From: a virus
Strand: one strand, 5' to 3'
Length of the DNA stretch: 45,061 nt
IMG/VR virus record: IMGVR_UViG_3300011116_001097
Span: 1-45,061 of that record
Shown: positions 6,715 to 14,885 of the stretch, piece after piece
Numbering within the stretch: position 1 is the first letter of the stretch
How the letters are laid out: each line of letters begins with the position of its first letter
The notes under the pieces: generated by a model
What the model saw: only the letters and a program-made list of their open reading frames with translations
The model's database searches: none
What the model was told of the DNA's origin: nothing
Made by a program: the position numbers and the translations under genes

Positions 6715-7781
6715 CACTTGACTTTAGAAAATTAAATGTAGCGTCTTTAAATTATGCCGATATTGTTGCATCACTGAAGACCTTTTTAAAATCGGAACCA
6801 TCTCTCAGTTCATTGGATTTTGACAATGATGCTAGTGCGATAAACATGCTTTGCAACATTCTGGCCACTGGTGTTGCATATAACGGAATTTATTCTCAAT
6901 TTGGCTATCATGAATCTTTTTTGAGTACCGCAACTTTGCTTGAATCAATAGTTGGGCTTTCATCCAATAGTTCAGTATTGCTAGAAGTAAAAAAATCCGC
7001 AAAGGTTAGTAATTCAGTTTCAATATCATCCGCTGGTCTGAGTGCTTATACACCATTCAATGCAACAGCAGTTGATGGGACAACCATACTCTTTTTCAAT
7101 ACAGTTGGGTTAACTAGCGATACGGAGACCACGGTTGATCTGTATTCTGGATCTGCAATGGTCCAATATACAGATTGGGATTTCAATACACAATCAATAG
7201 TTTTACCCCTGACAGTCGATCCAGAAACAATAAATCTATATTCAGTTGACGTATATGGAACAGAAACTACATGGACAAGGCTCGATAAATCTAGTTTTTC
7301 AGCTTCTCTTGGGAATTATTATACTGTTTTAAACACTGTAAATGGATATTTGGTAACAGCAAATCTTCCAGAATCCAATCCCCTAGATTCCACATTAACT
7401 GTGTATGTAAAAGCAGTAACAACGAATGGATCAATAGGAAATGGTGCAATAATAACTCCTGCATCTGGGGTGACTTTCCTTACAAATAATACTCCAAGCG
7501 GTGGTTATGATACGATATCCGTTGATCTTGCTAAAGCAAAAGTTCAATTTGCAGCATCCTCTGAACACAGATGCGTAACATTGGAAGATTACGAAAATGC
7601 AATATTGCAGTCCGGAATACCCGGAACAGATGATATAACAAAAATAACTGTTGCAAATGGTTCTGTTCCATGTCAGGTAAAAGTTTACGTCAATGGATTG
7701 AGTGGCGACAATCAATCTGCTTTAATGGTTTATCTTGGAATTAGAGCGGTGGCTGGAATAAACTTGATATATTCACTATGA
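6711..7781 (+). CDS. 6: gp6-like baseplate wedge protein (baseplate J family)
   Basis: A 356-aa protein. The N-terminal region, IVASLKTFLKSEPSLSSLDF followed by DNDASAINMLCNILA and a helical stretch, is the opening of T4 gp6, whose ring of dimers forms the inner frame of the baseplate. The C-terminal part, SSEHRCVTLEDYENAI then ITKITVANGSVPCQVKVYV, is the baseplate J-like close ('A-V-T-x-x-D-Y'). T4 gp6 is 660 aa, so this one lacks much of the middle, as is common in distant T4 relatives. It overlaps gene 25 before it and the gp7/gpI-like gene after it by four bases each. Confidence 0.75.
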   Translation: MTLDFRKLNVASLNYADIVASLKTFLKSEPSLSSLDFDNDASAINMLCNILATGVAYNGIYSQFGYHESFLSTATLLESIVGLSSNSSVLLEVKKSAKVSNSVSISSAGLSAYTPFNATAVDGTTILFFNTVGLTSDTETTVDLYSGSAMVQYTDWDFNTQSIVLPLTVDPETINLYSVDVYGTETTWTRLDKSSFSASLGNYYTVLNTVNGYLVTANLPESNPLDSTLTVYVKAVTTNGSIGNGAIITPASGVTFLTNNTPSGGYDTISVDLAKAKVQFAASSEHRCVTLEDYENAILQSGIPGTDDITKITVANGSVPCQVKVYVNGLSGDNQSALMVYLGIRAVAGINLIYSL

Positions 7782-8398
7782 TTTTACTCTTCAATAAATT
7801 ACCTGTAAGCCTAGATACAAAAATAACCAAGATGGTTAGTTTGGTTGCTGAAACTCTTGGTTCAAATTTTTACAATGTATCTGGAGATCGTTGGTTGGGT
7901 GACAACTTAACTGTTGATGCACTTTTTCCTAAATGGATAATTCAAAAATCAAAAGAAGATCCATCAAATGTGTTGATTGTAGATATAGTAAAAAGTTATC
8001 AAAGATGGTTATTTGATATTGAGCGCGGATATGGGGCGGCAGTTCCATGGGAAACAATTCACGTTCCACAAAAAATAACAGACAAATTGTTATTAGGATT
8101 AGCGGATCTCTATTTTCCTCAATTTGATTTTTCAACAGACGAGTTTTCAGATATACTTCCTAATTTAAGAAAGTTTTCAATCAATGTTGATGCAAACTAT
8201 TTTCACAAAAAGGGAAGTCTTGAGGCAATACATTATCTTTTGGTGACATTGTTGGGAATTCCATATGAATCCTGCGAAGTCGTCACCGGAAGTCCTGGAT
8301 TTATAATTGTAAGAGCAAATGTTCAAGACAAATACAAAAATTTCTTAAACAAATGTGTATATCCAGCGGGAATTGTTGTTTTGTATGAAAGTGTGTAA
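7778..8398 (+). CDS. gp7/gpI-like baseplate wedge protein
   Basis: A 206-aa protein translationally coupled to gp6. The C-terminal half (residues about 140-206), FHKKGSLEAIHYLLVTLLGI, then a V-V-T-G-S-P-G-F-I-I-V-R beta strand and a closing YPAGIVVLYES, follows the pattern of tail protein I of simple myophages, the partner of gpJ (gp6) in the wedge. In T4 that role belongs to a domain of gp7 (1032 aa). The position directly after gene 6 agrees with this. T4 gp7 is five times larger, so the wedge here is the minimal type. Confidence 0.55.
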   Translation: MILLFNKLPVSLDTKITKMVSLVAETLGSNFYNVSGDRWLGDNLTVDALFPKWIIQKSKEDPSNVLIVDIVKSYQRWLFDIERGYGAAVPWETIHVPQKITDKLLLGLADLYFPQFDFSTDEFSDILPNLRKFSINVDANYFHKKGSLEAIHYLLVTLLGIPYESCEVVTGSPGFIIVRANVQDKYKNFLNKCVYPAGIVVLYESV

Positions 8399-8400
8399 TC

Positions 8401-8844
8401 ATGTTTACAAAAATTATGTCTTTTGCGATGTCTATTGCGTCCCGTGGACTCAAAGATAATGTTGTTGATTTAGCTACTAAAAAATTAAGATATGTGTCTT
8501 GTTTTGGTTTGGAAGATATTAAACCATGTCAAAATTTAACTCAAAGTTCCAAATCACAATATTATTATTGTTCTGGGTGTGACTGTGGTGATCATTCACA
8601 TACATGGCTGCAAAAAGCGGATGAAGAATATTCAAAATTAGATTATCCGTTTTTAAAATGTCCTTTGGCGATGCCTGGATTCAGCAACTATGACCCGAAT
8701 TCACCAAAAAATTCTTTAGAGAGAAAAAAACAGATAGAAAACATAGATCCAGAAAAATTAAATTTAATACAACTCACCGTATCAGTTGACTTAGAAAAAC
8801 AAAAAGTTTTTGAAAGAGTTGCCAATATCATAGAAAATTCATAA
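8401..8844 (+). CDS. Cys/His-rich small protein, unknown function
   Basis: A 147-aa protein I cannot name. Cys34, Cys43, Cys57, Cys60, Cys62, His65, His67 and Cys87 are clustered (YYYCSGCDCGDHSHTW), which suggests a zinc site or iron-sulfur cluster. The segment EYSKLDYPFLKCPLAMPGFS is rich in aromatic residues and proline, and the last 40 residues look helical. It lies between the wedge gene gp7/gpI and the neck gene gp13, where T4 has unrelated baseplate genes, and ends eight bases before the gp13 start with a late box spanning its stop codon. A structural or assembly role is inferred only from its neighbours. Confidence 0.6.
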   Translation: MFTKIMSFAMSIASRGLKDNVVDLATKKLRYVSCFGLEDIKPCQNLTQSSKSQYYYCSGCDCGDHSHTWLQKADEEYSKLDYPFLKCPLAMPGFSNYDPNSPKNSLERKKQIENIDPEKLNLIQLTVSVDLEKQKVFERVANIIENS

Positions 8845-8847
8845 ATA
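8840..8847 (+). promoter_or_regulatory. Late promoter box CATAAATA before gp13
   Basis: CATAAATA, TTTTC, ATG at 8853: identical spacing and 17 identical bases to the box before 1817. It overlaps the TAA of the upstream gene. Confidence 0.65.
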
Positions 8848-8852
8848 TTTTC

Positions 8853-9683
8853 ATGCAACCTACCACTAAGCAGCAATTTATAGACTATTGCTTCCGATCT
8901 TTGGGTGCCCCGGTAATTCAAATTAATATTGATACCGAGCAGGCCGAAGATAGACTAAATGAAGCACTTGAATACATGTACGAAAGACACTTTGATTTTA
9001 ATCAAAGAGCCTGGTATTTGTATCCAGTAACTCAACAAGATTTATCTAATAGATATTTTGACACTTCTACTTTTGGAAATGCCGTAGGTGCACAAGATCG
9101 CTATGACGAATCAACCGGGATTACAGGTGCGTGGCCAAATGCATCTGACATTCGTACAATAACAAAGGTATACAGACCATCTGATATTTCTGGTGATTAT
9201 ATGTTTGACCTCAGATATCAGCTTACTCTGTTTGATTTCTTTGGCTTGTATTTTAACCAAGGTGGTCTTAACACTGGTCCTATGGCATCCTACATGGAAT
9301 CCATGAGTTATCTAAAGTTAGTAAATGATGTTTTCAATTATCCTTGCTCATTTACATTCTCAAGAACAACACAACGACTGTTTCTTGAATTAGAAAACCA
9401 GAAACTCAATGCTGGACACTATCTTTTAGTTGAAGCCTATGTTCAAATTGATCCCAATCAATATTCCAGAGTGTGGAATGATCGTATCTTCAAAAAGTAT
9501 TATACGGCACTTTTGAAGAAACAATGGGCACAGAATTTGATGAAATTTGCTGGCGTTCCACTTCCAGGTGGAGCACAATTGAATGCTGCTGCAATAATGG
9601 CTGATGCTGTGAATGAATTAAATCAAATAGAACAAAGTCTTGTCAAGACTCAGGAATTGCCACCGGATCCACTTATAGGATAA
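8853..9683 (+). CDS. 13: gp13-like neck protein
   Basis: A 276-aa protein (T4 gp13 is 309 aa). It starts with a helical FIDYCFRSLGAPVIQINIDT then EDRLNEALEYMYERHFDF, and its C-terminal part holds SRVWNDRIFKKYYTALLKKQ and FAGVPLPGGAQLN, both well kept among T4-like gp13 proteins. gp13 forms the ring under the portal that closes the filled head and docks the tail. In T4 it is followed by gp14, but here gene 15 follows directly. It has its own late box, with the start only five bases after it. Confidence 0.8.
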   Translation: MQPTTKQQFIDYCFRSLGAPVIQINIDTEQAEDRLNEALEYMYERHFDFNQRAWYLYPVTQQDLSNRYFDTSTFGNAVGAQDRYDESTGITGAWPNASDIRTITKVYRPSDISGDYMFDLRYQLTLFDFFGLYFNQGGLNTGPMASYMESMSYLKLVNDVFNYPCSFTFSRTTQRLFLELENQKLNAGHYLLVEAYVQIDPNQYSRVWNDRIFKKYYTALLKKQWAQNLMKFAGVPLPGGAQLNAAAIMADAVNELNQIEQSLVKTQELPPDPLIG

Positions 9684-9685
9684 TA

Positions 9686-10351
9686 ATGTTTGATTATTAT
9701 TACAACAAAAGTCTTAGAAAATTAGTAGTAGGATTTGGAACGCTATTCAACAGCATTTACGTTGAACATATAAATCCAGATGATCTCAATATACCAATAA
9801 AAATACGGGTGCCAATAACATATGCACCACAAGAAAAATTTATTAGAAGACTTTTAGAGCCATCATCGATTGCCGAAGGAACTAGGATTGAAACTCAACT
9901 CCCAAAATTGAGTTATATTATGAATTCAGTGAAACCAGATCCATCTAGAAGAAGAAACAAGTTGAGTCCGATTACTACGTCTAGCACAACTGAAGGCGTA
10001 TGTTCTTCAGAAGCATCTCAAATCCTTGAGGAAGTTCCGGTGAACGTAAGTTTCTCTTTATTCATATACACCAGACACATCGATGATACTCTTCAAATCG
10101 CAGAACAAATAATACCATATTTTAATCCCGATCACATAATTCAACTAGATTTGAACACGGTGCAACAAGGATTAAAGATTCCCATCATAATGATAGATAA
10201 CAATATCACAGAAAAATTTGATGGGGATTTTATGAATCGAAGAATAAATATCTCTTCATTTTCTTTTATAGCAAAAACATACATTTATGGACCTATTAGA
10301 TCTATAACTAGAATTATTGGGGATGGTGATGTGATCGTGGATACGGAATAA
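9686..10351 (+). CDS. 15: gp15-like tail sheath stabiliser / tail terminator
   Basis: A 221-aa protein clearly related to T4 gp15 (272 aa): the start MFDYYYNKSLRKLVVGFGTL parallels MFGYFYNSSFRRY, then KIRVPITYAPQEKF, IETQLPKL, LFIYTRHIDDTLQIAEQIIP and YFNP match in order. gp15 forms the ring at the top of the tail, ends tube and sheath growth and joins the neck. The Ser/Thr-rich segment SPITTSSTTEG is a local insertion with low complexity. The C-terminal 50 residues of the T4 protein are absent. Confidence 0.88.
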   Translation: MFDYYYNKSLRKLVVGFGTLFNSIYVEHINPDDLNIPIKIRVPITYAPQEKFIRRLLEPSSIAEGTRIETQLPKLSYIMNSVKPDPSRRRNKLSPITTSSTTEGVCSSEASQILEEVPVNVSFSLFIYTRHIDDTLQIAEQIIPYFNPDHIIQLDLNTVQQGLKIPIIMIDNNITEKFDGDFMNRRINISSFSFIAKTYIYGPIRSITRIIGDGDVIVDTE

Positions 10352-10353
10352 AG

Positions 10354-10815
10354 ATGAATATCAATAAAAATTTAGCAGCATTTTTTAATGTTCCAAGTGA
10401 AAACAATGTTCCAAAAACCGTTAATGGTGGTACATTTGATTCTCAAAATTTTCAAAAAGATTATGAATTAGTTCAATCAAACTTTAAAAATTTAATTGGA
10501 ACCGGAAATCTTGCGCTTGAAAGTGCTCTTAAGGTTGCCACTCAGTCTGACAGTCCAAGGGCCTTTGAGGTAGTTGCAATATTGCTAAAGACTATGGCAG
10601 ACTTAAATAACAATGTGTTAGATGTGCACAAAAAAGCCAAAGATACAACAAACAGTAAAACTGAAATAAAACAAACTAATAACTCCGTTTTCGTTGGCTC
10701 CACAAAAGATCTTCAAAATCTATTGAACAAAGAAAGAAGTACGGAAAAAAATGTTGTGGATGCTGAGGTAGTGATAGATGAGCAACAATCAACAGGGATA
10801 TCGAAACAATCCTAA
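10354..10815 (+). CDS. 16: gp16-like small terminase subunit
   Basis: A 153-aa protein, close in length to T4 gp16 (164 aa). The central coiled-coil, NLIGTGNLALESALKVATQS then RAFEVVAILLKTMADLNNNV, is the hallmark of the family and forms the oligomer core. The C-terminal tail is polar and low in complexity. gp16 binds DNA and stimulates the gp17 packaging motor. It overlaps the 5' end of gene 17 by 38 bases, an unusually long overlap that fits coupled synthesis of the two subunits. Confidence 0.82.
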   Translation: MNINKNLAAFFNVPSENNVPKTVNGGTFDSQNFQKDYELVQSNFKNLIGTGNLALESALKVATQSDSPRAFEVVAILLKTMADLNNNVLDVHKKAKDTTNSKTEIKQTNNSVFVGSTKDLQNLLNKERSTEKNVVDAEVVIDEQQSTGISKQS

Positions 10816-12424
10816 TCTAAAACTTCCTGGAGTAGAACTCCAATATACGAAGGAAGAATTAGAGGAATATCTCAAGTGTGCTAACGATCCTGTGTATTTT
10901 TGCGAGAAATACATAAAGGTCAAAACCCTTGATAAAGGTGTTGTTCCATTCAAACTTTATGAATATCAGAAAAAATTTATCAATGAAATTCATAAAAATC
11001 GTTTTGTAATTTCAAAATGGCCACGCCAGTGTGGAAAGTCAACCTGTGTTACTAGTTACATATGCCACTACGTTACATTCAATCAAAGCGTCAATGTAGC
11101 AATTCTGGCAAATCGCCTTAAGACAGCAAAAGAAGAATTGTTCTCAAAACTTCAACTTGCTTATGAGAACCTACCTCACTTCCTTCAACAGGGGGTCGTA
11201 GAATGGAATAAGACGAGCTTCAAGCTTGAAAACGGGTCTCGGGTCATGTGCGACGCCACATCGTCTACAGCCATTCGTGGTGGCTCCTATAACCTCCTGC
11301 TGTTGGACGAATATGCCTTCTTGCCAAGCCACGTGGCGGAAGAATTTTATACTGCAACATATCCAACAATTTCTGCTGGTACTACGACCAAACTTATTAT
11401 CGTATCAACTCCAAATGGATTAAATCACTTTCACAAACTTTGGGTTGATGCCAACAGGCTAGATGGTCATAAACTAAAAAACAAATTTGTTCCTGTTGAA
11501 GTTGGTTGGCGAGAAACACCAATAAGTCCCGGTAAACCCGAACTCCGTAATGAGAAATGGGCTGAGGAGCAAATAGCCAATACAAGCGCAGAGCAATTTG
11601 AACAAGAGTATGGTTGCAATTTCTTGGGTTCTGCCAATACGCTGATATCGAGCACCAAATTAAACGTATTGGCCGCTGAAGAATTTTTATCAGAAAATTC
11701 AGAAGGTCTTAGAATATATGAAAAACCAGACAAAGATAAAATATACTTTTTGATGGCTGATGTGGCACGTGGACAAGGATCTGACTATTCTGCTTTCTCG
11801 GTATTGAGTGGAAATGAAGCGCCATACAAAGTAGTTGCAACTTTTAGAAACAACACAATAAGTCCATTTGCTTTTCCAAACATAATAAAAAATGTTGGTG
11901 AAATGTACAATAATGCATATGTGCTTGTAGAAACAAATGACATAGGTGGACAGATATCTGCCATTTTGTACAATGATTTAAATTATGAAAATCTTTTGAT
12001 GACCAAAGTCATGGGCAGGAAGGGTCAAATACTTTCTCAAGGTTTTGCAAATGGAAAAAGTGAAATGGGAATCAGAACAACAGCCCAAACAAAAAAATTG
12101 GGTTGTGCCATACTTAAAAATTTGATTGAGCATGATAAAATTTTATTAAACGATGATCGAATAATTCATGAACTGATGGCATTCGTGTCAAAGTCAAATA
12201 CATTTAAGGCAGAGGAAGGTCATAACGATGACTTAGTAATGACTTTGGTTTTCTTTTCCTGGTTATGTCGCCAAGAATATTACTCTGATTTGATTGAAAC
12301 CGCAAAATTAAATTATGAAGAGACTAAAAAACCAGAAGATGACAATACTTTGTTCATGTTGAATGCAGATGACTCGGATGATGATAAATTTACAGCAAAT
12401 GGTGTTGTTTGGTATCCAGCCTAA
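10778..12424 (+). CDS. 17: gp17 large terminase subunit (ATPase and nuclease)
   Basis: A 548-aa packaging motor (T4 gp17 is 610 aa). ATPase domain: Q-motif region around residues 62-65, Walker A PRQCGKST at 82-89, Walker B LLLLDE at 173-178, coupling motif IIVSTPNG at 207-214. Nuclease domain (RNase H fold): Asp328 in FLMADVARG, Glu385 in VLVETN, and Asp484/485 in HNDDLVM, corresponding to T4 D401, E458 and D542. It pumps DNA into the prohead and cuts the concatemer. The start ATG at 10778 lies within gene 16. A stretch around Walker B (11221-11340) is markedly richer in G+C than the rest of the gene. Confidence 0.96.
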   Translation: MSNNQQGYRNNPNLKLPGVELQYTKEELEEYLKCANDPVYFCEKYIKVKTLDKGVVPFKLYEYQKKFINEIHKNRFVISKWPRQCGKSTCVTSYICHYVTFNQSVNVAILANRLKTAKEELFSKLQLAYENLPHFLQQGVVEWNKTSFKLENGSRVMCDATSSTAIRGGSYNLLLLDEYAFLPSHVAEEFYTATYPTISAGTTTKLIIVSTPNGLNHFHKLWVDANRLDGHKLKNKFVPVEVGWRETPISPGKPELRNEKWAEEQIANTSAEQFEQEYGCNFLGSANTLISSTKLNVLAAEEFLSENSEGLRIYEKPDKDKIYFLMADVARGQGSDYSAFSVLSGNEAPYKVVATFRNNTISPFAFPNIIKNVGEMYNNAYVLVETNDIGGQISAILYNDLNYENLLMTKVMGRKGQILSQGFANGKSEMGIRTTAQTKKLGCAILKNLIEHDKILLNDDRIIHELMAFVSKSNTFKAEEGHNDDLVMTLVFFSWLCRQEYYSDLIETAKLNYEETKKPEDDNTLFMLNADDSDDDKFTANGVVWYPA

Positions 12425-12429
12425 AAAAT

Positions 12430-12437
12430 TATAAATA
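12430..12437 (+). promoter_or_regulatory. Late promoter box TATAAATA before gp18
   Basis: Exact TATAAATA just after the gp17 stop. Fifteen bases separate it from the ATG at 12453 and include AAGG, so this transcript has a short leader with a ribosome-binding site, unlike the near-leaderless ones. Confidence 0.65.
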
Positions 12438-12452
12438 ATTTTAAGGTACAAA

Positions 12453-13739
12453 ATGGCAAATCCAACACTAAACTCATTTATTTCACCAAATTATCTTAAT
12501 AGAGAAAAAGCAGTCACACCATTATATGCAGCGATGTTGGCAGGATCTACCTATAAGGCGCCCACTTTTGGTGGAGTAAGTGGTGCTGCAAGCACAAATC
12601 CAGGTGGTTTGTTTGGTTGGCTGATATATTCTAGGACCTCGTTGGCTACACCAATAAAGGGGACAACTTCAGATTCATACATTGTTTACTCCGATCCATT
12701 TGAAATGGTAAACGATTTAAATAATTTAAGTGGCACAACAGCATGCTTATTGAGCTCTGTTGCTGCACAAGGTGGCACATTCGGATTCTTTATGAACAAT
12801 GGAAATTCGATTGTAGGGCTTACAAATGGAATAGACTTTATCTATGCCTTAACTTATTTGAGTTATGGTGGAACTTTAATTTTGGCTGGATCCACCGCTG
12901 GTCTTGTAAATTATGAAACCACAACTTCAAATTTTGTAGACATTTTGATTGGCCAAAATGGAAATACAGCTGAAGTCAGATATGTTGAAGAAACTCCAAA
13001 CGTCATCGGAATATTTGCTTCTCAAAACTTTGGAGAAGGATATACTGCAATAAATTACGACAGACTGTTTTCCACGTCATCATTTGTTACTGGAAATACT
13101 GTTGCTGACAGAATATTTAACGTGGCTGGCAAAAACAACAGAACATTCATCACAAGCACCTTAAAGGAAAATTCAACATATGAATCATCCACAAGCATGG
13201 TAAGCGATGTGGCTGGTGCCTTCATTCGTGCAAAGAATAACAATACTCTTTATTTTAGCATCGGTGGTCTCAAGAATTCGTTTGTTTTGAATGGAAAAGT
13301 CGCACTCCCAGTAAAATGGACTTCTACTGGAGAAAAAGATGTTTATAAGAAAAATCGTGTAAATTTTTACACAAACTCCCAACAACAAGATTTCTTAGGA
13401 TTAGATCTTGTTGGAGCAACGGCTTCAACAGGTTCCACATACTCTGCAAATGATCGTGTGGGGCCATCCAAGATTACACAGGATGTTGAAACAAATGTAA
13501 AAAATATACTTCTTAAGTATGTTTTTCAGTCAAACGATGCGACAACAAGAACAGCAATTACTTCAGAAATTTCACTATATCTGTTTAGTATTGGTCAATA
13601 CCTAGATCCAAAATATACTCAAATTTTCTGTGATTCTAGCAACAACACAGATTTCGCATCAACTATAAATGCAAGAGTTGTAATAAAACCACTTATCTCC
13701 TCGGATGAATTTGTTATTAATGTCTCAACAACATCATAA
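12453..13739 (+). CDS. 18: gp18-like tail sheath protein
   Basis: A 428-aa protein in the T4 position between genes 17 and 19. The C-terminal half carries the sheath core: a N-R-V-N-F-Y-T stretch, then DRVGPSKITQDVETNVKNIL and a helical TRTAITSEISLYLFSIGQYL, then the final beta strands ending FVINVSTTS that donate the handshake strand to the neighbour. T4 gp18 is 659 aa, so the outer protease-resistant domains are much reduced. It contracts to drive the tube into the host. It lies behind an exact late box with a short leader, as expected for an abundant protein. Confidence 0.8.
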   Translation: MANPTLNSFISPNYLNREKAVTPLYAAMLAGSTYKAPTFGGVSGAASTNPGGLFGWLIYSRTSLATPIKGTTSDSYIVYSDPFEMVNDLNNLSGTTACLLSSVAAQGGTFGFFMNNGNSIVGLTNGIDFIYALTYLSYGGTLILAGSTAGLVNYETTTSNFVDILIGQNGNTAEVRYVEETPNVIGIFASQNFGEGYTAINYDRLFSTSSFVTGNTVADRIFNVAGKNNRTFITSTLKENSTYESSTSMVSDVAGAFIRAKNNNTLYFSIGGLKNSFVLNGKVALPVKWTSTGEKDVYKKNRVNFYTNSQQQDFLGLDLVGATASTGSTYSANDRVGPSKITQDVETNVKNILLKYVFQSNDATTRTAITSEISLYLFSIGQYLDPKYTQIFCDSSNNTDFASTINARVVIKPLISSDEFVINVSTTS

Positions 13740-13741
13740 TA

Positions 13742-14314
13742 ATGCCAATAACTACTAATTCCATAGCGACATTCAAACAGAACTTCAACGGTGGAACTAG
13801 ACCAAATAGATTTGAAGTAGATATGTCATCGGCATTTCCAACTCAAATCAAAGTATTTCAACCCAATGCAAATGAAAAATTTAAAATCTATGCAACAAGT
13901 TTGCCATCTGCTGAACTAGGAACAATTCAGGTTCCATACAGAGGAAGATTGTTAAACTTTGCTGGTGATAGAAATTACTCTGCTTGGACTATAGGAATTT
14001 ATGACGATAACAATGTAGATAATCTTTGGAGATCATTTCAACACTGGAAAGAAAGAATTGATGGCCATGTAAGTCACCAAGTTGGTGGAAAAACTCCAGA
14101 AAATGATTTTGGTTATAAAAAACTACAGACAACATGGACGATCAAACAATTAAATTTGAACGGTGATGCTTCGATTAGAACAATAACTCTTTATAATTGC
14201 TGGCCTGAACAAGTAACTGCATTAAATCTTGACATGAATTCTGCGGATTTTTCTAGATTTACTGTAAATCTTGTATTTGATTATTACCAAATAACACAAG
14301 GACTGGGTTCTTAA
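13742..14314 (+). CDS. 19: gp19-like tail tube protein (copy 1)
   Basis: A 190-aa tube protein (T4 gp19 is 163 aa). FKQNFNGGTRPNRFEVDM is the family opening; then KIYATSLPSAELGTIQVPYR, GRLLNFAGDRNYSAWTIGIY and DNLWRSFQHWKERIDGH follow as in T4. Hexamers of this fold stack to form the DNA channel within the sheath. The gene follows gp18 directly and overlaps a second, related tube gene by one base (TAATG). Confidence 0.88.
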   Translation: MPITTNSIATFKQNFNGGTRPNRFEVDMSSAFPTQIKVFQPNANEKFKIYATSLPSAELGTIQVPYRGRLLNFAGDRNYSAWTIGIYDDNNVDNLWRSFQHWKERIDGHVSHQVGGKTPENDFGYKKLQTTWTIKQLNLNGDASIRTITLYNCWPEQVTALNLDMNSADFSRFTVNLVFDYYQITQGLGS

Positions 14315-14862
14315 TGGCAATTAGCATTTCAGATTTCAAGAATGCCTTTAATGGTGGAACCAGATCAAATAGATTTTTGGTTGAAGGTGTTATTCCGGGA
14401 AATGGTGAATTTAGCAAATTTCACATACAAACAACTACAATTCCAGCCATGTCTTCACAAAGAATTCAATATGAATACTTTGGAAGAAAGGCATATTATC
14501 CTGGTGAAAAGCAATATGGTCCTTGGTCTGTGATAGTATTGGATGATACTGGAGACACGCAAAATCTTTGGCAAAAATTTTCAACCTGGCACAATACTAT
14601 AAACAACCACGTTACTAACATTAGTACCATTCCAAATGCTGCTTTTGATTATAAAGCCATGAATTGGAAAATAAAACATTTGAATCTAAATGGAGAAGAA
14701 GATCCACATAAATCATTCACATTGCATGGATGTTGGCCAAAAACAATTGAACCAATAGCGTTTAGCATGGGATCACCGAATACTTTGGTAAAATTTAGTG
14801 TTATTTTTATCTACGATTCGATTGAAATAGACGGTGTTACGGATGTTGTGCCTGATAATTGA
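14314..14862 (+). CDS. gp19-like tail tube protein (copy 2, paralogue)
   Basis: A 182-aa paralogue of the tube protein before it: FKNAFNGGTRSNRFLVEG, ATTIP-like TTTIPAMSSQRIQYEY, FGRKAYYPGEKQYGPWSVIV, then NLWQKFSTWHNTINNHV and WKIKHLNLNGEEDP. Copy 1 has the matching WTIKQLNLNGD. The two have diverged widely outside these blocks, so the duplication is old. One may form the bulk of the tube and the other a special ring or a decorated or terminal segment. Which one is the main tube protein cannot be told from sequence. Confidence 0.8.
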   Translation: MAISISDFKNAFNGGTRSNRFLVEGVIPGNGEFSKFHIQTTTIPAMSSQRIQYEYFGRKAYYPGEKQYGPWSVIVLDDTGDTQNLWQKFSTWHNTINNHVTNISTIPNAAFDYKAMNWKIKHLNLNGEEDPHKSFTLHGCWPKTIEPIAFSMGSPNTLVKFSVIFIYDSIEIDGVTDVVPDN

Positions 14863-14885
14863 TATAACTACATAAGAGAACAATC

